DNA of 64,000 nucleotides from Nitrososphaerota archaeon (GTDB taxonomy: Archaea; Thermoproteota; Nitrososphaeria; Nitrososphaerales; Gagatemarchaeaceae), in the NCBI GenBank assembly GCA_027887005.1, contig JAPCJI010000001.1, positions 1-64,000 on the forward strand. Direction: 5' to 3'. How positions within the stretch are numbered: position 1 is the first letter of the stretch; every line of letters starts with the position of its first letter. The translations under genes and the position numbers were made by a program. The notes under the pieces were generated by a model. That model was not told the DNA's origin. It made no database searches and saw only the letters and a list, made by a program, of their open reading frames with translations. This document shows positions 42,674 through 50,892 of this stretch, piece after piece.

Positions 42674-42997
42674 CTACATTCCTGCGTCGTCGCTTGTGGG
42701 GGCGTCGCCGCTGCTTGCCGTGGACATGCCCTCAGAACCACCAACAACTGCGCCCGTGGCGAACCTGTTGGCTACCTGAGTGACCTTGATCTTGCCCTGC
42801 CAGCCCTGCTTGGCTCCGGCCACGAAGATGACGAAACCGTCAACCTTCGCAATGCCGTCTCCACGCCTGCTGATCTCGGAAATGGTGACGTCGTACTCCT
42901 TTCCTACTTCAACCGGCTTTGGCTTAAAGGACCTGAATCCACCGCTGCTTCCGCCGCTGCTTCCGCCGCGGTTGTAGCTCCCTCGTCCGAAACTCGT
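42674..42997 (-). CDS. Glycine-rich TRAM-domain protein, apparent ACG start
   Basis: A protein of about 107 residues: a Gly/Ser-rich tail (SFGRGSYNRGGSSGGSSGG), then a TRAM domain (PVEVGKEYDVTISEISRRGDGIAKVDGFVIFVAG...NRFATGAVV). Archaeal TRAM proteins bind RNA as chaperones. No ATG, GTG or TTG exists in this frame; ACG at 42997 would give the usual MSFG-like N-terminus. An ATG directly followed by TGA lies 8 nt upstream in another frame. The minus-strand box TTAATAA at 43053-43060 predicts a leader of about 33 nt. One extra T in this assembly is an alternative. Confidence 0.75.
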   Translation of the reverse strand, partial: TSFGRGSYNRGGSSGGSSGGFRSFKPKPVEVGKEYDVTISEISRRGDGIAKVDGFVIFVAGAKQGWQGKIKVTQVANRFATGAVVGGSEGMSTASSGDAPTSDDAGM

Positions 42998-43152
42998 TCT
43001 TTCACATCCTAGCGCTCTTCGGTATCGCTGAAATATCGTCCACGAATTCGGGTTATTAAGCTTGATGGCGGATTTGCATTATTTCTGCAAACCCACCCGA
43101 TTCCCCTAGGACTTCAACAGGCTTCATAAGGGGCTCACGGGGACGTGTGCCG

Positions 43153-43347
43153 ATGCCCAAGGAGCTCAAGAACAAAGAGGAATTCGAGAAGGTCCTAGAA
43201 TCTGCCCAGGAAGTCAGGGTCGTCAAAGCTGGGGACGGGGCCAAGGTCAAGCTCAGAACGAAGGACACACTTTACACCTTCAAGACCACTTCGGAGGAGG
43301 CGGACTCCCTCGTGAAGTCGACCAAGGTCCCTGTGGTCGAAGTCTAG
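43153..43347 (+). CDS. rpl38e: Large ribosomal subunit protein L38e
   Basis: A protein of 64 residues: MPKELKNKEEFEKVLESA, VRVVKAGDGAKVKLRTKDTLYTFKT and a final KSTKVPVVEV, matching the full L38e family. L38e is found in eukaryotes and some TACK archaea, which supports the taxonomic placement. ATG 43153 is chosen over GTG 43147 by homology. It overlaps the convergent presenilin gene by 4 nt. Confidence 0.9.
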   Translation: MPKELKNKEEFEKVLESAQEVRVVKAGDGAKVKLRTKDTLYTFKTTSEEADSLVKSTKVPVVEV

Positions 43348-44210
43348 AGCAGAAATGCGCCGAGGACGATCAGCCCCAGAAGCATTGGGATAGGCAGCCC
43401 AGGGAGCAGCCGCTTCCTCGAAAGCAGGAAGAGCGTAGCCACCACTCCCGCGTCGATGGCAACTATGGTAAGGCCCGATGCAAGAGGCGTCCTGTAGAAG
43501 AGCGCAAGCGACGGGAGCATGGTGTAGAATACGATGTCCCCCAGCCCCAGGGTGAACTCCCCCGCCTTGATTGACATCCCCACCAGGGCTATGTTCGGTG
43601 CCGTCCCGATGAGGGCCTTCAACGGCCCCTTGAACACAGCGTAGATGTCGTAGATCGAGAACGCGGCCGGCAGGATGAGGGCGGTGTACAGGGGGAGGCT
43701 CGACGCGAAGAAGCTCCCGACCTCGGCCCCGATGAAGGCGAGGAGGACCGTAGACAGCCACAGCCTGTCCTTCACGAAGATTGTGTACCCTACGAGGAGG
43801 ACGACAGCCACCGCGCTGCCAAACGAGACGACCAGTTCTAGGCTGCGGGGGAGATAGGTGAACGCGAAGCTGTCCGCGGTTATCAGTGTCAGGATGAAGG
43901 ACGACAGTGATACGGACCCAAAGACCAGGACCTTGAACGAGCCGACCATCTTCCTCCTCAGCAGCCAGACCAGACCCAGCGTCAGGCCGAACGCCAGGGC
44001 CACGAGCAGGATCGCGTTCCCGGCAGAGCCCTGCGGCGTCGATCCGAGCGGATTGTAGCTGTAGTTACCCGCCGCGACTATGGGCTGATAGACGGGCAGG
44101 TTCTGGTTCGTGATTGCCAGGGCAACTAGTTGAATGGCTGCGACGATTCCGATGGCAACTGCTAGGTTGAGCGGGGTTACTCGCTTGTGTTCGGGGGGCT
44201 TTTCGCTCAA
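43344..44210 (-). CDS. Presenilin/signal-peptide-peptidase-type intramembrane aspartyl protease
   Basis: A protein of 288 residues with about nine membrane segments. The catalytic motifs are in order: SIYDIYAVF (YD), then LGLGDIVFY (GxGD), and a PxL-like element GLPIP near the end. These match the archaeal presenilin homologues (PSH), which cleave membrane-spanning helices. It overlaps the upstream CPSF-like gene by 4 nt, so the two are co-translated; the functional link is not known. Confidence 0.85.
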   Translation of the reverse strand: MSEKPPEHKRVTPLNLAVAIGIVAAIQLVALAITNQNLPVYQPIVAAGNYSYNPLGSTPQGSAGNAILLVALAFGLTLGLVWLLRRKMVGSFKVLVFGSVSLSSFILTLITADSFAFTYLPRSLELVVSFGSAVAVVLLVGYTIFVKDRLWLSTVLLAFIGAEVGSFFASSLPLYTALILPAAFSIYDIYAVFKGPLKALIGTAPNIALVGMSIKAGEFTLGLGDIVFYTMLPSLALFYRTPLASGLTIVAIDAGVVATLFLLSRKRLLPGLPIPMLLGLIVLGAFLL

Positions 44211-45463
44211 ACCACGAATTCTTCGCCGGCCATCGCGGCCGTAGCCTCGACGCCCATGGTCGCGTGGAGCTCGTCCGCCAAAGCCAGGCAGGAGGCCTCT
44301 TCGCCGTGTACAGTGAGGAATTTGGGAGAACCGCCCACCCCCTTCAGGTCGCTGAGGAGCGCCGACTTGCCGCTGTGGGAGGAGAAGTCGAAGCGCCTCA
44401 CCTCGGCCTTGACCGGGGTCGGTTTTCCTCTGTAGATCGTGAGCCCCTTATCGATGAGGGTCCTACCGGGGGTCCCTGGGACCTGGAAGCTGACTATGGC
44501 CACCCCGTTCTTCGGGTCCATCGAAAGGTGCTCGTTGTAGAATATCGATGACCCCCCTACCAGCATGCCAGCGGGCGATACGATGACGCCTGGCCTCCTC
44601 ACCAGCCGCCTTCTTTGAGTCCAGCTGGTCACTTCCTCGATCGTCTCAAGCATCCGCCTGAGGGCGGTCGGGTCCTTGAGGAACTCCTGGTGCTGGAGAA
44701 GGATTCCGTTCACCTTGAGGGCCATGCCGTCCATGGCGACGGGATGCCTGAACCCGTTCTTCACCAGAGTCATCGCAATCTCCTGGGCCCTCCCGACCGA
44801 GAACGCTGGCACGAGCAGAACCCCTCCCCTTTCGACCACTGCGTTGGCGAACTCCACTAGCTCCGCCTCAGCCTTGGACCTGTGCGGGTGGTCGGCGGTC
44901 GCGTAGGTGCTTTCCGTGATAACCATGTCGGCCTCCCCTAGGTTCTTCCACGACCCGGCGAGCAGGTTGGTCTCCTCGCCGTTGATGTCCCCAGTGTAGA
45001 GCAGCCTCTTCGACCCCGCCTCGACCGCGACGATGGCCGAGCCCGGGATGTGCCCGGCGTCGTAGAATGTGATGGTGAAGTCCCCCACCTGGAAGGGCTC
45101 CATGTACCCGTGATTCACAGTGTTCGAGTTCATGGCCATCAGGTCAAGGAACTCGAAGGGGAGGTACTGGCCCGAGATCTTGATGAAATCGTTGATGAGC
45201 AGGTTTGACAGGTCGGCCGTCACCGGGGTCGAGTGCAGCTTCATCTTCCCGCCGAGGAAGTGCAGGGGAGCGGCGCCCGAGTGGTCGAGGTGGGCGTGGC
45301 TGAGGACGATGGCCCGGATGTCCTTCGGCGGCACGTGCATCGGGAAGCCGGGGACCTTCGTGGTCATTGCCCCGTAGTCTAGCAGGATCTTGCTGTCATT
45401 GTGCGTGACCAGAAAAGCGGAGCGGCCGACCTGCCGGGCGGCTCCCAGAACTTTAACCTCCAA
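44207..45463 (-). CDS. Beta-CASP metallo-beta-lactamase ribonuclease (aCPSF2-like)
   Basis: A protein of 418 residues. Metal motifs: HAHLDHSG (about 56-63), DAGHIPGSA, YTGDINGEE; the beta-CASP part has VPAFSVGRAQE and the late SSHSGKSALL and VHGEE. No N-terminal KH domains are present, so it fits aCPSF2 rather than aCPSF1/FttA. Such enzymes cut or trim RNA 3' ends. A minus-strand TTTAAAG-like box at about 45499-45508 lies upstream. It leads the two-gene unit with the presenilin-type protease. Confidence 0.88.
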   Translation of the reverse strand: MEVKVLGAARQVGRSAFLVTHNDSKILLDYGAMTTKVPGFPMHVPPKDIRAIVLSHAHLDHSGAAPLHFLGGKMKLHSTPVTADLSNLLINDFIKISGQYLPFEFLDLMAMNSNTVNHGYMEPFQVGDFTITFYDAGHIPGSAIVAVEAGSKRLLYTGDINGEETNLLAGSWKNLGEADMVITESTYATADHPHRSKAEAELVEFANAVVERGGVLLVPAFSVGRAQEIAMTLVKNGFRHPVAMDGMALKVNGILLQHQEFLKDPTALRRMLETIEEVTSWTQRRRLVRRPGVIVSPAGMLVGGSSIFYNEHLSMDPKNGVAIVSFQVPGTPGRTLIDKGLTIYRGKPTPVKAEVRRFDFSSHSGKSALLSDLKGVGGSPKFLTVHGEEASCLALADELHATMGVEATAAMAGEEFVV

Positions 45464-45577
45464 TACTCTAACTCTTTCAATGAACAGCGATTTTTCATCG
45501 TCTTTAAGCCTTTCTGACAGTTAGTATGGTGAAAGGCTCGGCTCGGCGTCAGAAAAATAACGAGCTGCCCAGACCCG

Positions 45578-45895
45578 TTACCAGATCGTGGGCAGGTGTT
45601 CGGTCCACTTCGATACCTCCTCCAAAGAGCTTGTCATGTAGAACTCGAAATCGTTCCACGTGCTGAGCCCCGAGTCGTAGGCGAAGTCCCTGACCGCTTC
45701 GGCGCTAGGCGCATCCACGACCCACAGGACCTTGTGCCCTGGGTCGAGGTGCAGGAGTACCTGGGCGTTGACCTTGTGCTTCTGCATCATCGGGGGGAGG
45801 CTCTTCCCCAGGTTGTCCCCAATCACGCGGAGCGCCTTGTTGGCTGATGGGCAGCTGTTTGGAGGATGGTTTGAGATGACGACGTACTTCGGCAT
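45578..45895 (-). CDS. DUF3303-like small protein
   Basis: A protein of 105 residues with a ferredoxin-like alpha/beta pattern: MPKYVVISNHPPNSCPSANKAL, a central VLLHLDPGHKVLWVVDAPSAEAVRDF and a Trp-rich end. This resembles the small proteins grouped as DUF3303, whose function is unknown. It is divergent from the giant subtilase and ends about 110 nt before the CPSF-like start. Confidence 0.55.
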   Translation of the reverse strand: MPKYVVISNHPPNSCPSANKALRVIGDNLGKSLPPMMQKHKVNAQVLLHLDPGHKVLWVVDAPSAEAVRDFAYDSGLSTWNDFEFYMTSSLEEVSKWTEHLPTIW

Positions 45896-45966
45896 GTTCT
45901 CCCTTAGACCGACATAAGGACGGATAAGCTTTCCTGGGCAAATTTCAACACTCCTTCAAACAATCC

Positions 45967-45972
45967 TTATTA
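45967..45972 (+). promoter_or_regulatory. TATA box of the subtilase gene
   Basis: TTATTA within CCTTATTACC, centred 27 nt before the TTG at 45997. It predicts a leaderless mRNA and supports the TTG as start. Confidence 0.55.
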
Positions 45973-45996
45973 CCCTGAAACTGTACTTCCCTCCGT

Positions 45997-48900
45997 TTGG
46001 GGCTCGGGCTGAAACTGGCAGTTCTTCTCGTCCTCGGCCTATTCGTCCTCTCCCCTGGTGCTTACCTCCTTTCGAACCCTAGCACGTCCGAAACTCTCCT
46101 GTCGTCGAAGATCGACGCTTCCCTCCTCTCGGCCAATGGGGGTTTGGAGCGTGTGGTCGTTCTCTCTTCAGGCACTCCACAATCGCTCGCCTCTCACATG
46201 ACGCTGACCTTCTCACTGGGCTCCCCGGGGAACTACGTTGCGTTCGGTTCTGTGCCGCGGTCCGGACTCGATGGACTCGCATCACTGCCCCAGGTGACAA
46301 GGGTCTACCCTGACGTGGCGATCAGCTACAACGACAGCCGTGTGGACGCGACCGGCGGCGGCCTCTTGCAAACTGACACCTTCAGGATCAGAGATTTGAC
46401 TGGCGTCAACTTAGTCAACTCGACGTTGCACCTGCAGGGCGATGGGGTAAAGGTGGCCATCGTCGACACCGGAACTGACTTCGCGAACCCGAACATGGCG
46501 ACCTCCTACGCCCGGGACCTAAACGGTGCTCCGATAGCCATCGACCCGGACGGGGCGGGCATAGTCCTGACCAACTCGACGCTCAGAAGCTTCACCAACT
46601 CCACGGGAGTCTACCTGAACATGCTCCAGGGGGGCAAGGGCACAAGGGTCTCCGTCTACCTCGGGGCTGCCACATTCCCCCAAACCGTCGTCCCGCTCGG
46701 GTGGAACCTGACCAACTACAAGATCGGCGTCGACTCTTCACACTACATAACGTCGAAGAGCGGCATTTACCACTTCGGGATCGCGTTTGAGTGGGTTCCT
46801 CAGGGCTACTATTTCTTCCCGACTCTGGTCGTCGATTCGAAGACTGCGGGCCTCTACGACACTGTCTACATCGATTTCAACTCGGCCCCGCTCCTTTCAG
46901 AGCTGCTGGTCGCTCAGACTCTGCCGGGGGCGGACAAGGCCGACTGGAGTTTCTATGACGACTCCCCTCATCGCATCGGGGACGGCACGGAGGTACTCTC
47001 GGCGTCAATCGGCGGGAGCGGGGCACCCGACATCAGCGCAGGCCTTCTCGGGGCGCACGTGCTTGACGTCTTCGGGGCCGTGACCGGGGCCTCGAGCCGG
47101 TTCGACTTCGACCTGGGAGCCCTGAACGGAAGCCTCCTGGCTCCCATGGACCCCCGGGGGAACTACTATGGAGTGATGTACGACTTCCAAGGACACGGAT
47201 CTCAGACGGCCGCAGACGTCGCGTCCTCGGGGTCCACCCCCTACGACATCTACGGGAACGCCACCCTGTACCATCTCCCTGGAATGGCCCCACACGCCAA
47301 GATCATCCCGGTGAAGGCCCTGTGGATAGGGGACGTACTCTACGGCTGGATGTGGACCAGCGGATTCGATTATTCTTCTTCCCTGGGGCAGTGGGTCTAC
47401 AGCGGAGAACACAAGGCGGACGTCGTGAGCAACAGCTGGGGAATCTCCAGCTGGCCCCTGTTCCAGTCCGGTCTCGGCTACGACGTGCTCAGTTTGTTGG
47501 AGGACGCCCTTTCAATCCCGCACAGCTTCTCTACGAAGTACCCCGGGACCCTATTCGCCCAGGCCATGGGGAACGGCGGCCCCGGCTACGGCACGATAAC
47601 CTCTCCCGCCTCGAGCTCATTCGCAATGAGCGTGGGCGCTTCGACAAGCTGGCACGTCGCGATCCAGTTCTCTTCCACCGGCCTGACCTACTACGGCGGC
47701 CAGTCCTCATATAGCGGGGATGTCATCGGATGGTCCGACCGGGGACCCGCCCTCACTGGGGAGACAAAGCCCGACGTAGTCAACATCGGCGCCTTTGGTT
47801 TCTCCCCCATCAGCGTGATGGCGTCCCACGGGAATACCAGTGCCCAGTGGGCCTACTTCGGTGGCACCAGCCAGGCGACCCCGCTGACTGCAGGCGTAGC
47901 CGCTCTTGTGTTTCAGGCCCTCCAGTCCAAAGGGGTCTCCGGTAACCCCTCGCTGGTCAAGCAGATTCTCATGGGCACCGCCACGGACCTGGGCAACGAC
48001 CCCTTCGTCCAGGGGGCGGGGCAGGTCAACGCGTCTGCAGCGGTCTCCTTGGCCCTCGGAGGCTCGACCCTCTTGAACGGCGCATTCACCGTCGGTACAC
48101 CAAGCACCTTCGACAAGCTGTCGTCCACAGTCTCGGGAGCGATGGCATCCCTGACGGGGCTTGTTGGCCAGCAGGTGGTCCTGCCCTCCACTCCGCTCCA
48201 GTCTGAGAATTGGTTCGCAGGGCAGGTCTCCCCAGGCACCACCGTGTCCACGACTTTCACTGTTGCCGACCCAACTTCGCAGAAGGTCGCGGTGAATGTG
48301 TCGTCGTCCTCCTACAAGCTGATGGGCTTCAAGACCTTCTCCAAGGTCAGCTCCCCCGGGAAAAGCGTCTACATTGACCTCACAAGGGAGGTGGGACAGA
48401 TCCCCGCAGGGACCGACCTGATGGTAGTGCGTGAGTACTTTCCGTTAAGCACTTGGTACAACAGCACAGTCTCTCCGTACTTCGCGGACGCGCTCACCAG
48501 GCTTCGGCTCCAGGTCTTCAATTGGGTGGACGGCAATCACGACGGCGTCGTCCAGTCCAACGAAGTATCCCTCGTTAACACCAACTACGCCTGGGGAGAT
48601 GCCGAAGAGGTGAGAGTCAGCCACCCGTTAGCGAAGTTCACCGGGACGCCGGTCCTCGGAGTCTATCAAAACCCGACCCTGGCCTCCTATTGGAACTTCA
48701 ACAGTAACAGGACCGCCATTCAGGTCAATTTCTCCGTCACCGTCTACTTCTACCAGAAAGTCCAATGGTCCTTGGTCTCCTTTGGCGGCACCAAAGTACA
48801 GGTCAGCCCTAATGGGAACGCGACCTTCCGTGCCACTATCACTGTTCCGCGGAATGCGACTGCGGGCACCTACCAAGGCTACATCAATCTAAGGGGGTCC

Positions 48901-50163
48901 ACCGGCCAGGTGACTCAGGTTCCCGTCTCCTACGTCGTGCCGCTTGCCCCTCCCGACAAGGGGGTCCCCTACGTGTTCGGAGGCAATTCCACTGGGGACG
49001 GGGTGATGTACGACAACGGAGCCGTCTTCGGCGCCTCTGATTTCTCCTGGCGGTACGAGTCGGGCAACTGGAGAGCGTACCAGCTGCAAGTCACAGACTC
49101 ATCAGTGAACCAGGGGACCGTCAAAGTGGACTGGAATTCGTCGATGACCAGCATCAACCTGCTCATTTTGGACCCGCAGGGAAGGATCATCGGGTCCTCG
49201 GCGCCCCCAGGGCTCTACAAGTCGATAACACGGAGCTTCTTCCAGGGCCTTCCTCTCTCCCCCAGCCCGAGCAACGACTACCTCCAGTGCCCGGTATCAT
49301 ATGGGGGGTTCTTCATACCCTGCCCTGGCTGGGGAGGTGGCTTCGCTCCATCGCAGAACAATGGTCCCTCCTCCTCCATCTTGCAGTTCCCGGTCAACCA
49401 AACGGGCACCTACACGATCGTGGTCCACAACACGCTCTTCAGCGGTCTGACGCCCTACGAGCGGTTCGTCGGGACCGTCGAACTCAACACAGTGGCTCCA
49501 GTTACAATCCTCCCGTCGGTCTCTGTCACTGCCCCAGTCGCGCCTGTGAAGGGGACAGTGACTGTGCCAGTAGGAATCTCGGGACAGGAACTGTCAACCG
49601 TCACCTATTCCGTTGACCTGAATCCTCCGGTAGTGATCAATGTAACTCACAACTTGGGCGACATCAGGATCGACACCACGAAGTTGGCAGACGGGCCCCA
49701 TTACTTCACGGTCACTGCGACCGACTCCGTCGGGTACGCGAACTCTTCCTCTTTCGAGATGGTGGTGCTCAACACGCCTCCCCAGGTCTTCATCGGTAAC
49801 CCTGTTAACGGGACCACTATGAGTGGCAAGGTCACCCTTTCGTTCTTCGCCAAGACGAGTTACCTCGCCAACCTGACCGCAGAGCTCGACGGCAAGCCAA
49901 TGCCCGTCTCCGGTGGCTCCTATGCTTGGGACTCTTCGGCCGTCCCAGACGGCAGCCACAGACTGACCGTGACCGCGACGGACCAGGCAGGGAACTCGAG
50001 GACGGTCACCTCACTGTTCGACACAGGCAACGGCGCCCAGGCAACATTCCGCACCTACATCATCGCAGCCGCAGCCGTTTCCGCGATCGCGGGCGCAGCC
50101 GCCACATATGCCATCGGGCGGGCTCGGCGGCCGAGATTGGCCGCTTCCCGGCCCACGCCTTAA
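45997..50163 (+). CDS. Giant secreted, membrane-anchored subtilisin-like protease
   Basis: A protein of 1388 residues. A signal peptide (about 1-25) and prodomain-like region come first. Catalytic residues: Asp about 157 (VAIVDTGTDF), His about 400 (QGHGSQTAAD) and Ser about 625 (FGGTSQATP). The Asp-His spacing of about 240 residues is far longer than in ordinary subtilases and holds a beta-rich insert. After the S8 domain come beta-sandwich modules, two Ig-like repeats (about 1165-1350) and a membrane helix (about 1350-1372) with a basic tail. It faces outward and probably degrades extracellular protein. Confidence 0.93.
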   Translation: MGLGLKLAVLLVLGLFVLSPGAYLLSNPSTSETLLSSKIDASLLSANGGLERVVVLSSGTPQSLASHMTLTFSLGSPGNYVAFGSVPRSGLDGLASLPQVTRVYPDVAISYNDSRVDATGGGLLQTDTFRIRDLTGVNLVNSTLHLQGDGVKVAIVDTGTDFANPNMATSYARDLNGAPIAIDPDGAGIVLTNSTLRSFTNSTGVYLNMLQGGKGTRVSVYLGAATFPQTVVPLGWNLTNYKIGVDSSHYITSKSGIYHFGIAFEWVPQGYYFFPTLVVDSKTAGLYDTVYIDFNSAPLLSELLVAQTLPGADKADWSFYDDSPHRIGDGTEVLSASIGGSGAPDISAGLLGAHVLDVFGAVTGASSRFDFDLGALNGSLLAPMDPRGNYYGVMYDFQGHGSQTAADVASSGSTPYDIYGNATLYHLPGMAPHAKIIPVKALWIGDVLYGWMWTSGFDYSSSLGQWVYSGEHKADVVSNSWGISSWPLFQSGLGYDVLSLLEDALSIPHSFSTKYPGTLFAQAMGNGGPGYGTITSPASSSFAMSVGASTSWHVAIQFSSTGLTYYGGQSSYSGDVIGWSDRGPALTGETKPDVVNIGAFGFSPISVMASHGNTSAQWAYFGGTSQATPLTAGVAALVFQALQSKGVSGNPSLVKQILMGTATDLGNDPFVQGAGQVNASAAVSLALGGSTLLNGAFTVGTPSTFDKLSSTVSGAMASLTGLVGQQVVLPSTPLQSENWFAGQVSPGTTVSTTFTVADPTSQKVAVNVSSSSYKLMGFKTFSKVSSPGKSVYIDLTREVGQIPAGTDLMVVREYFPLSTWYNSTVSPYFADALTRLRLQVFNWVDGNHDGVVQSNEVSLVNTNYAWGDAEEVRVSHPLAKFTGTPVLGVYQNPTLASYWNFNSNRTAIQVNFSVTVYFYQKVQWSLVSFGGTKVQVSPNGNATFRATITVPRNATAGTYQGYINLRGSTGQVTQVPVSYVVPLAPPDKGVPYVFGGNSTGDGVMYDNGAVFGASDFSWRYESGNWRAYQLQVTDSSVNQGTVKVDWNSSMTSINLLILDPQGRIIGSSAPPGLYKSITRSFFQGLPLSPSPSNDYLQCPVSYGGFFIPCPGWGGGFAPSQNNGPSSSILQFPVNQTGTYTIVVHNTLFSGLTPYERFVGTVELNTVAPVTILPSVSVTAPVAPVKGTVTVPVGISGQELSTVTYSVDLNPPVVINVTHNLGDIRIDTTKLADGPHYFTVTATDSVGYANSSSFEMVVLNTPPQVFIGNPVNGTTMSGKVTLSFFAKTSYLANLTAELDGKPMPVSGGSYAWDSSAVPDGSHRLTVTATDQAGNSRTVTSLFDTGNGAQATFRTYIIAAAAVSAIAGAAATYAIGRARRPRLAASRPTP

Positions 50164-50190
50164 AGACCTCTGACAAGAAGGGTCCCAGGA

Positions 50191-50892
50191 TTGGTCTTGA
50201 AGGTAATTCCAAAGGATGCAAAGCTAGACGGCACGTCGCTGTTGGCGGGATTCCACGGGATTGGTGCGACGGGATACTGGACTGTGAAGTTCCTGATCAC
50301 CGAACTGAAGGCCGAGAGGAAGCTGTTCATCGACTACGAGCATTCCCCGGCCGTAGCCTCCCAGGCCTCAGGGAGGATCGCCACCCCCTACGAGGTCTTT
50401 GTCTCAGGCGACCTCTCCCTCCTCAAGGCCGAGGTCTCTCCCACACGGGAGAATGAGAACGAGTTCTACAGAGAGCTGGCTGAGTGGATAATGAGCTCCG
50501 GGGTCAAGGAGGTCGCGCTTGTCGGGGGGCTGGACGAAGGACTGAGGACCGACCAGAGCCCCTACCGCGTCGCCATGACCAGCGAGTTCCTGTCGCGGGG
50601 CGGTCTTCCGGGCGAGCCTCTCTTCGAAGAGGACAGGATGATAGTCGGTCCCGTCGCCTCCCTCCTGAACGCCTTCGAGATGAACTCCTTCCCCGCGTTC
50701 GCCGTGCTCGCCTACTCCAGCACCGACAGGGTGGACCCAAGGGCGGCGGCATCGGCAGCAGATTTCCTGGCGAGGAGGTACGGTTTCTCGGCCAACACCG
50801 GTCCCCTAATCAAGGGCGCCGAGGTGATCGAGGGGGAGATGAAGCAGATCGAGGAGAAGGAGAAGGGCCCCGCCGACTCCGTCTACTCCTGA
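50191..50892 (+). CDS. PAC2-family protein (proteasome-assembly-chaperone-like)
   Basis: A protein of 233 residues with the PAC2 pattern LLAGFHGIGATGYWTVKFLI, then VALVGGLDEGLR and a Glu-rich C-terminal helix. Archaeal PAC2 proteins resemble eukaryotic proteasome assembly chaperones; PbaA/PbaB are relatives. TTAAAG (50160-50165), overlapping the subtilase stop codon, is about 28 nt before the TTG start. The last 83 nt overlap the convergent tgtA. Confidence 0.82.
   Translation: MVLKVIPKDAKLDGTSLLAGFHGIGATGYWTVKFLITELKAERKLFIDYEHSPAVASQASGRIATPYEVFVSGDLSLLKAEVSPTRENENEFYRELAEWIMSSGVKEVALVGGLDEGLRTDQSPYRVAMTSEFLSRGGLPGEPLFEEDRMIVGPVASLLNAFEMNSFPAFAVLAYSSTDRVDPRAAASAADFLARRYGFSANTGPLIKGAEVIEGEMKQIEEKEKGPADSVYS

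Noticed and set aside
42961-43012. GTG at about 43006 as start of the TRAM gene
   Set aside because: That GTG is in a different frame and reaches a TAG after about 33 codons, before the TRAM domain.
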